Positions 58,261 to 64,000 of a DNA stretch of 64,000 bases are shown here, one piece after another. The stretch covers positions 186,001-250,000 of the forward strand of contig NZ_CP117257.1 of assembly GCF_003240565.2 (NCBI RefSeq), written 5' to 3'. The notes under the pieces are model-generated. The model had not been told where the DNA came from and made no database searches. It was given only the letters and a program-made list of their open reading frames with translations. This DNA is from Rhizobium tumorigenes (GTDB taxonomy: Bacteria > Pseudomonadota > Alphaproteobacteria > Rhizobiales > Rhizobiaceae). The translations under genes were made by a program, and so were the position numbers. Numbering within the stretch: position 1 is the stretch's first letter; each line of letters begins with the position of its first letter.

Positions 58261-59946
58261 ATGCTGAACAGTACCATCCCAGTAGCTTCATTACCGAGTA
58301 TCGATCTTCTTTATGATTATGGATCGTTTTTGCGATTGAGGGATTTTGAAGGTCGTATTGGGAGCGTTGCCCAAAACAGCCGCCGTCCCCGAGTCGGCAT
58401 TGTGGGCGCTGGCATCAGTGGCTTGGTGGCGGCGACTGAACTTTTGCGGGCCGGGGTAACAGATCTCGTGCTGTTTGAGGCGCGAGATCGCATGGGTGGA
58501 AGGGCTTGGTCACAAATCTTCGACCCGCTCGAACCGAATCTCATTGCCGAGATGGGTGCTATGCGCTTTCCTTCCAGCGCGACCTGTCTGTTTTATTATC
58601 TGGACAAATTCAGGATAGATACCGCAGCTTCATTTCCCGATCCGGGCATCGTGGATACTGAGATACATTACCGAGGTGAGCGTTACCTATGGCAGGCTGG
58701 CGGGCCTCCGCCGCCTTTGTTCAGGCGCGTTGATCAAGGATGGCAAGCTTTGATAAACGACGGTTACGTGCACGAAGGTATTCAACTGCTTGCGCCGGCT
58801 AAAATCACAAAGTTGCTTCGGTCGCGCCGCTTTGACGAGGCTCGTGAGGCTTGGCAGGCTTGGCTGGATTCGTTTCGCGACGCCTCCTTTTATTCAGCCT
58901 TGGTCACCATCTTTACCGGACCGCGGCCGCCAGGGCGCGTTCCCTGGAAAAGGCCAGAAGACTTTGAGCTTTTCGGATCTCTGGGGATTGGATCTGGAGG
59001 CTTTTTACCTGTGTACCAAGCCGCCTTTACCGAGATACTGCGTCTGGTGATCAACGGGTACGAGGACGACCAGCGCATGATTATTGGAGGGATTTCCCTT
59101 TTAGTGAAACGGTTTGCTGAACAGGAATTTCACGGTCTGAGTTTGCGGCAGCGTGTGCGCAACGGTCATGTCAGCGGTATTTCCAAACAGGGTGGCCAGA
59201 TACTTGTGACATGCTCAGGAGGGCAGGTCGAGCCCTTTGACCGCGTCATCGTCACCACAAGCAATCGGACCATGGAACTGGCCCATCGTCTTACGACGGA
59301 TGAAACATTTCTTAACAATGAGGTTTTGCGAGCGGTCAGACGGACCCACCTTACCGGATCTTCCAAGCTGTTTATGCTTACGGAAAACAAGTTCTGGTTA
59401 AAAGAGGGCTTGCCGACAACTATCCTGTCTGACGGCCTTGCTAGGGGGGTCTACTGCTTAGACTATCAGCCAGATAAACCTGATGGTAAGGGCGTGGTCC
59501 TGTTAAGCTACACATGGGAAGATGATGCAAACAAAATGCTTTCCATCCTGGACAAAAAAGAAAGGTGCCAGCGTCTAGTCGACGATCTGGCCACAGTTTG
59601 CGGTGATTTCGCCCGCCATTTAGTTCCGGCGAAAGGTGACTATGAACGTCACGTCCTGCAGCACGATTGGCTAATGGATCCCTATGCAGTAGGTGCTTTT
59701 AAGCTCAATTATCCTGGGGAAGACATCTTTTCACAGCGGCTATTTTTCCAATTTGCTACCGCAAAAAGACCGGAAGAAGACACGGGCCTTTATCTAGCAG
59801 GATGTGGATGCTCCTTTACCGGCGGCTGGGTTGAGGGCGCAGTACAAACGGGCTTGAATGCCGCGTGTGCTGTCATACGCAGCTGTGGCGGCCAACTCTT
59901 ACAGGGGAACCCTATTGATGAGATGGATTCCGCTTATCGATATTGA
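58261..59946 (+). CDS. iaaM: Tryptophan 2-monooxygenase, bacterial type
   Basis: IaaM oxidises tryptophan to indole-3-acetamide, step one of the indoleacetamide route to auxin. The 561-residue flavoprotein has the FAD motif GAGISG at 49-54, then LFEARDRMGGRAWS, and the amine-oxidase end YLAGCGCSFTGGWVEGAVQT. Its length and sequence (SPSIDLLYDYG-like start, FELFGSLGIGSGGFLPVYQA) fit the ~557-residue P. savastanoi enzyme, not the ~755-residue T-DNA protein. ATG 58261 follows GGAGAGCAAT; TTG 58240 is in frame but lacks a ribosome site. iaaH follows after 40 bp, so the pair is arranged as a bacterial operon. Confidence 0.94.
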   Translation: MLNSTIPVASLPSIDLLYDYGSFLRLRDFEGRIGSVAQNSRRPRVGIVGAGISGLVAATELLRAGVTDLVLFEARDRMGGRAWSQIFDPLEPNLIAEMGAMRFPSSATCLFYYLDKFRIDTAASFPDPGIVDTEIHYRGERYLWQAGGPPPPLFRRVDQGWQALINDGYVHEGIQLLAPAKITKLLRSRRFDEAREAWQAWLDSFRDASFYSALVTIFTGPRPPGRVPWKRPEDFELFGSLGIGSGGFLPVYQAAFTEILRLVINGYEDDQRMIIGGISLLVKRFAEQEFHGLSLRQRVRNGHVSGISKQGGQILVTCSGGQVEPFDRVIVTTSNRTMELAHRLTTDETFLNNEVLRAVRRTHLTGSSKLFMLTENKFWLKEGLPTTILSDGLARGVYCLDYQPDKPDGKGVVLLSYTWEDDANKMLSILDKKERCQRLVDDLATVCGDFARHLVPAKGDYERHVLQHDWLMDPYAVGAFKLNYPGEDIFSQRLFFQFATAKRPEEDTGLYLAGCGCSFTGGWVEGAVQTGLNAACAVIRSCGGQLLQGNPIDEMDSAYRY

Positions 59947-59986
59947 GAACCGGTAGATTTATCTTCCTTTAAATAAGGCTACTTAA

Positions 59987-61327
59987 ATGTTTGCAACGTC
60001 TAATATCGAGAAGATTTGCCATCAAATACACGCCAGGGAAACTTCGGTGTTGGAAATCAGAGAATCGACATTAGCAGCGATGCTGCGACACAGTCAGCTC
60101 AATTGTTTCATCCAAGAACGTGGCATTGAGCAATCTTTTACCAAGCCGGATGCGGCCTGTGTGGACGCTCCACTTTTTGGGATACCGGTCTCTTTCAAAG
60201 ATAACATCTGTGTTGAAGGGCAACCGGTCACCGTCGGGACGTCAGCAATGGCGGCCTGCATCGCTCCGCGTGATGCTGAAATTGTCAGGCAGCTGAAAGC
60301 CTTGGGAGCGGTGGTCTCCGGCAAGAACAACATGCACGAGCTGAGTTTTGGTATCACGTCGGTAAATGCCCAATGGGGAACCGTAGGAAACCCGGCAGCG
60401 CCTGGCTATTGCGCTGGAGGTAGCAGTGGTGGGGGTGCCGCCGCTGTGGCTGCAGGAATTGTGTTGTTGGCAGTTGGTACCGATACTGGTGGTTCGGTAA
60501 GGATACCTGCATCTTTTTGCGGCATCACCGGTTTCAGGCCCACAAGCGGGAGATGGTCATCGTCCGGCATCATTCCGGTATCGAGAACCAAAGATTCGCC
60601 CGGTTTGCTGACTCGAAGTGCGGCAGATGCCCTTTTTGTCTATAGCCATCTCTCATCGGACGAACCGATGACGGCTCCTGATAAGTCGCCTTTGCGAATA
60701 GGCCTGCCGTCTTCACTATGGACCGGGCTCGACGCCGACGTCAAGTCGGTTTGCCGTGCAGCAATTGATAGCTTAAAGTCTGTCGAACATCAATGCGTGG
60801 AGGTAGACGATACCTCGATACTTGAACTGAGCCGGACGATCACCTTTACGGTCCCGCTCTACGAATTCTTCTTGGACTTCCCAAGGACATTAGTCTCGCT
60901 AGGTTGGGAAGAAAAAATTTCTGAGGTTTTCGAGGATATTCGCGACGAGAACGTTCGCGGTATAATTCATGCGCACTTGGGTGGTGGGCTAATTACGCCC
61001 GCGAATTATGCTGAGGCAATTTCCAATGTCGGACGATTGCGGCGGAAAATTAATGCGCTTTTTGACTTGGGCGATATTGATCTGCTAGCTTATCCGACGG
61101 TCCCCCAAGCGGTACCGCTTGTTTCTGAGGCCGCGCACCCAGACATCTTTGCTGAGTGCATCAGAAACACCGACCTCGCCAGTAACGCGGCGCTTCCGTC
61201 GATTACTATCCCGGTTGCTCCTAAAGGCGCTCTCCCAGTAGGGTTAAGCTTTGATGCTGCATGTGGGAAAGATCGATACCTCTTGGAAGCTGCCACGGGT
61301 CTCGAGAAAGTGATAAGCTATAAGTAA
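59987..61327 (+). CDS. iaaH: Indoleacetamide hydrolase, bacterial type
   Basis: IaaH hydrolyses indole-3-acetamide to indole-3-acetic acid. The 446-residue amidase-signature protein has catalytic Lys71 (PVSFKDNI), the GGSSGGG loop at 144-150 and Ser170 ([11 protein letters not shown]). The sequence [20 protein letters not shown] and the end [20 protein letters not shown] resemble the P. savastanoi enzyme. It is downstream of iaaM on the same strand. The ribosome site is weak (AAGG), so coupling to iaaM is possible. Confidence 0.93.
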   Translation: MFATSNIEKICHQIHARETSVLEIRESTLAAMLRHSQLNCFIQERGIEQSFTKPDAACVDAPLFGIPVSFKDNICVEGQPVTVGTSAMAACIAPRDAEIVRQLKALGAVVSGKNNMHELSFGITSVNAQWGTVGNPAAPGYCAGGSSGGGAAAVAAGIVLLAVGTDTGGSVRIPASFCGITGFRPTSGRWSSSGIIPVSRTKDSPGLLTRSAADALFVYSHLSSDEPMTAPDKSPLRIGLPSSLWTGLDADVKSVCRAAIDSLKSVEHQCVEVDDTSILELSRTITFTVPLYEFFLDFPRTLVSLGWEEKISEVFEDIRDENVRGIIHAHLGGGLITPANYAEAISNVGRLRRKINALFDLGDIDLLAYPTVPQAVPLVSEAAHPDIFAECIRNTDLASNAALPSITIPVAPKGALPVGLSFDAACGKDRYLLEAATGLEKVISYK

Positions 61328-61423
61328 GGCTTGAAGAATTAGAGCACATGCTGTGATCAATGAATCGATTGTGATGTGACGTCGCCGGCCTAAGCTGATT
61401 CAACATCCGCAACGGAGAGGTGG

Positions 61424-61685
61424 ATGATGGGACAGGCCTTGAGCGATGATCTGCGAATACGAGTATTGAAAGCGTCGGCGTCGGGCATGTCGGCCCGACA
61501 GGCTGCGGCTCGTTTCGGCGTTGGAATTTCGACCGCGATCCGCTGGATCGCGAGAGCGCGACAGGGCGAGTTAAGGCCTCGGCCACAAGGCTGGCGACGA
61601 CCATCGGCCGTTGATGCCCACGAGGAATTCGTTATCGCGTTGATCGATGACCGTAAGGATGTGACGCTCGATGAGATGGTTGGGC
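61424..61685 (+). pseudogene. IS630-family transposase N-terminal fragment
   Basis: The frame begins MGQALSDDLRIRVLKASASG and has the HTH (MSARQAAARFGVGISTAIRW, IARARQG), then ALIDDRKDVTLDEMVGRL, typical of the IS630 N-terminus. It then passes into a short IS66 tnpC-like piece. Confidence 0.8.
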
Positions 61686-61763
61686 GCTTGTTCGCGGCGA
61701 TGATCCTGTTTGAGAAGTTCGCCCAGCACCAGCCGCTCAATCGTACGCATCCGAGGAAGGCCG
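61686..61763 (+). pseudogene. Short IS66 TnpC-like piece
   Basis: AAMILFEKFAQHQPLNR matches the TnpC block before the catalytic domain, but it is only about 20 codons long and lies between IS630 and IS66-C sequence. It is a scar of an earlier insertion. Confidence 0.55.
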
Positions 61764-61854
61764 GTATCCCTACGGCGTGGACCGCCTTGCGAATTTTTTG
61801 CGATATCGTGATTTTGCGCTCTTGAGAGTGGAATTAAGAGCGCAATGAGGAACT

Positions 61855-62202
61855 ATGGCACAGGCCATTTTGCTGACGGGTCAAGAACGGCGTCGTCGTT
61901 GGTCACCGGCTGATCGGCTGGAAATTCTGGAGGCAGCATTCGCGCCGGGTGCAAATGTGTCGGAGGTAGCGCGTCGTTTTGATGTTTCGACGGGGCTGCT
62001 CTACACGTGGCGCCGCCAGGCGCTGTCGGCTGCGGTGACGGATGGTCCTGCCTTCGTGCCCGCGACGGTCGTGGGTGCCGCGGGCGGTGGCGATGTCGTT
62101 GCGGCGACGATCGCTGTGGACTTTGCGAACGGTACCAAGGTGAGGATTTCGTCCGGGGCACCTTGTGATCTTGCCGCAGCAGTAATGCGAGCGCTCAAAT
62201 GA
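61855..62202 (+). CDS. tnpA: IS66-C TnpA
   Basis: 115 residues, differing from copy B at a few positions (SAAVTD for SVEVTD, ISSGAP for IASGAP). The HTH is intact. Confidence 0.92.
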   Translation: MAQAILLTGQERRRRWSPADRLEILEAAFAPGANVSEVARRFDVSTGLLYTWRRQALSAAVTDGPAFVPATVVGAAGGGDVVAATIAVDFANGTKVRISSGAPCDLAAAVMRALK

Positions 62203-62546
62203 TCCCGATCAGTTCGAGCGTGCGTGTTTGGATTGCGAGCGGCCATTGCGATATGCGCAAAGGGATGCAGGGTCTTGCTCTGATCGTGCAGGAAGGTCTG
62301 GGCCGTGATCCGTTCAAGGGGGACGTTTTTGTCTTCCGGGGGAAAAGTGGCCGGCTGATCAAGGCTCTTTGGCATGACGGAATTGGCCTTTCGCTATACG
62401 CAAAGCGGCTTGAGCGCGGCCGTTTCATTTGGCCGGCGACGGAGGGTGGAGCGATTGCGCTGACGGCTGGCCAGATGTCCTATCTGCTTGAGGGAATTGA
62501 CTGGCGAAACCCGCAGCAGACATGGCGCCCGACGAGCGCGGGATAG
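62199..62546 (+). CDS. tnpB: IS66-C TnpB
   Basis: 115 residues, the same protein as copy B (MIPISSSVRVWIASGHCDMR). ATGA overlap with tnpA. Confidence 0.92.
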   Translation: MIPISSSVRVWIASGHCDMRKGMQGLALIVQEGLGRDPFKGDVFVFRGKSGRLIKALWHDGIGLSLYAKRLERGRFIWPATEGGAIALTAGQMSYLLEGIDWRNPQQTWRPTSAG

Positions 62547-62623
62547 CGTTTTTTTGGCGGGATTGCGTGCGGCAGCACCAAGAAAAGCTATACAAATCAG
62601 TGGTTTTGTGATTCACTTCGAGC

Positions 62624-64000
62624 ATGGAAACCGGCTCGGGAAATCACCGTGATCATGCTGCAGCCCTGGAAGCAGAGCTAGCGATTGCGCGGTCGGAACG
62701 GGCTACTGCTTTGGCCGAATTGGCTGTTGCCAAGGCCAAGGAGGCCGACGATCAGGCCATCATTCTTCGCCAGAAAGTCTATATCGAAAAGCTGCAACGG
62801 GAACTGCGCGGTCAGAAGTCGGAACGGACAGCGCGGCTGATCGCGCAGATGGAGCTGATGCTTGAGGACGCCGAAGCGGCGGCGACTGAAGATGAGCTTG
62901 CCGCCGAAATGGCCGTTGCTGCAGCTGCTGCGATTGCGGTCACCGGCTTTACGCGCAAGCGGCCCGTCAAGAAGCCTTTCCCGGAACATCTTCCGCGTGA
63001 GCGTGTCGTGGTGCCTGGTCCGGTTGCCTGCAGCTGCTGTGGCGGTGAACGGCTTCGCAAGCTCGGCGAAGACATCACCGAAACGATGGAGAGCGTACCG
63101 CGTAGCTGGAAGGTCATTCAGACGGTGCGGGAAAAGTTCACCTGCCGTGACTGCGAGAAGATCAGCCAGGCACCTGCACCCTTCCATGTCATACCGAGAG
63201 GATGGGCGGGTCCGAGCCTTTGCTCTGCGACAAGTTCGGCCAGCACATTCCCCTCAATCGCCAGGTCGAACGTTTTGCCCTGGAAGGTGTGCCAGTCAGT
63301 CTGTCGACAGCAGCAGACGCGATTGGCGCGTGCTGCCAAGTCCTTGACCCGCTTGTGAGGCGGATTGAAAGCCATACGTTCGCGTCTGAACGGATCCACG
63401 GTGATGACACGACCGTGCCGGTTCTCGCTCTCGGCAAGACCGTCACCGGTCGGATATGGAGCTACGTCAAGGACGATGCTCCGTTTGGCGGAACGGCGCC
63501 TCCGTCGGCGATGTTCTATTATTCCCGGGACCGGGCCGGCGAACATCCACAGGCGCATCTGGCCAATTATAGCGGCATCCTTCAGGCGGATGCCTATACG
63601 GGCTATGGCCAGCTCTATCTTCCTGATCGAAGTCCGGGCCCGATTCATGAGGCAGCGTGTTGGGCGCATGCGAGGCGACCATTCTTTGCGCAAGCCGATT
63701 TGGAGGCCAACGCGCGCCGAAAAGCGCAGGGTAAAAATGCCGCCGTCATCTCGCCGGTCGCCTTGAACATGGTGCAGCGGATCGACGCACTGTTCGAAAT
63801 CGAGCGCCATATCAATGGCCGTACGGCCGATGAGAGAAAAGTAATCCGCCAGCAGTTGTCAAAACCGCTGATCGACGACATGGAGATATGGATACGCGAA
63901 CACCGCGCCAGGTTGTCGCGCGACAATGACTTGGCAAAGGCGTTTGACTACATGCTGAACCGCTGGGAATCCTTCATTCGTTTCCTCGACGACGGGCGCA
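62624..64000 (+). pseudogene. tnpC: IS66-C tnpC, frameshifted and partial
   Basis: The same two-frame structure as copy B, with the shift near 63208 (GWAG, then DKFGQHIPLNRQ in the other frame). It is open to the window end at SFIRFLDDGR. Confidence 0.85.

Larger units (their letters stand above)
61764..64000 (+). mobile_element. IS66-family element copy C, runs off the window
   Basis: It starts gtatccctacggcgtggacc, like the tnpA-side end of copy B, and is nearly identical to copy B in reverse orientation. The window ends inside tnpC, so the far end and the duplication cannot be checked. Confidence 0.9.

Noticed and set aside
46195..61763. Composite transposon formed by IS66 copies B and C
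   Set aside because: Copy B has its own 8-bp duplication (cttgacgt) at both ends, so it moved alone into tnpA of element A and not as one arm of a composite unit.

Overview
This window is a segment of an Agrobacterium/Rhizobium (Rhizobiaceae) virulence plasmid of the Ti/Ri type. The evidence is a complete, co-linear virB1-virB11 operon, virG, divergent virC and virD operons, VirG-box-like sites, a T-DNA-border-like repeat and plant-hormone genes. About half of the window is insertion-sequence (IS) material.

Layout: 1-4.0 kb is IS debris (IS110, IS5-type, IS701, IS66 and an IS66 passenger gene), lying where virA often sits on Ti plasmids. 4.2-13.6 kb is virB1-B11, the type IV secretion channel and T-pilus. 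13.9-14.6 kb is virG. 14.7-16.0 kb is virC2/virC1 on the minus strand. 16.2-22.2 kb is virD1-virD4 (relaxase accessory protein, relaxase/pilot, VirD3, coupling protein). virD5 is split at 22.45-24.3 kb by an IS5 fragment joined to an IS110 fragment. virF survives only as a 5' stub that still has its vir box (26.2 kb), joined to the end of an ABC-transporter ATPase gene.

27.2-31.1 kb holds the most interesting block: four minus-strand genes that read as a cytokinin pathway. They are a Tzs/IPT isopentenyltransferase, a B12-type radical SAM enzyme, an IPP isomerase and a LOG-type phosphoribohydrolase. A VirG-box-like site lies about 290 bp upstream. A VirF-family F-box effector follows (33.3-34.2 kb).

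34,559-46,467 is a nested transposon. One IS66 element, flanked by the 8-bp duplication gataaata, carries another IS66 in tnpA, a serine-recombinase element in tnpB, and an IS110 in tnpC. The IS110 is itself split by an IS5. Removing this pile puts the VirF-like gene close to a 553-codon reading frame of unknown function with a basic, NLS-like tail (46.5-48.2 kb). Both may be translocated effectors.

48.3-57.5 kb is further IS material with remnants of a LacI-type regulator, a tyrosine recombinase and a DhaL-like kinase subunit. It includes two 1.46-kb IS110 copies in inverted orientation around an IS5-type element. At 57,648 there is a T-DNA-border-like 25-mer. To its right lie iaaM and iaaH, arranged as a bacterial-style operon resembling the Pseudomonas savastanoi type rather than the longer T-DNA type. 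The window ends inside another IS66 copy, nearly identical to the one at 43.1-46.2 kb but inverted.

Inferred logic: VirG switches on vir genes. VirD1/D2 with VirC1/C2 process T-DNA, and VirD4 with VirB1-B11 exports VirD2-DNA and effectors. The bacterium itself may also supply cytokinin and auxin through the Tzs cluster and IaaM/IaaH. virA, virE1/E2/E3 and GALLS are not seen in this window. No tRNA, rRNA or CRISPR array was found.
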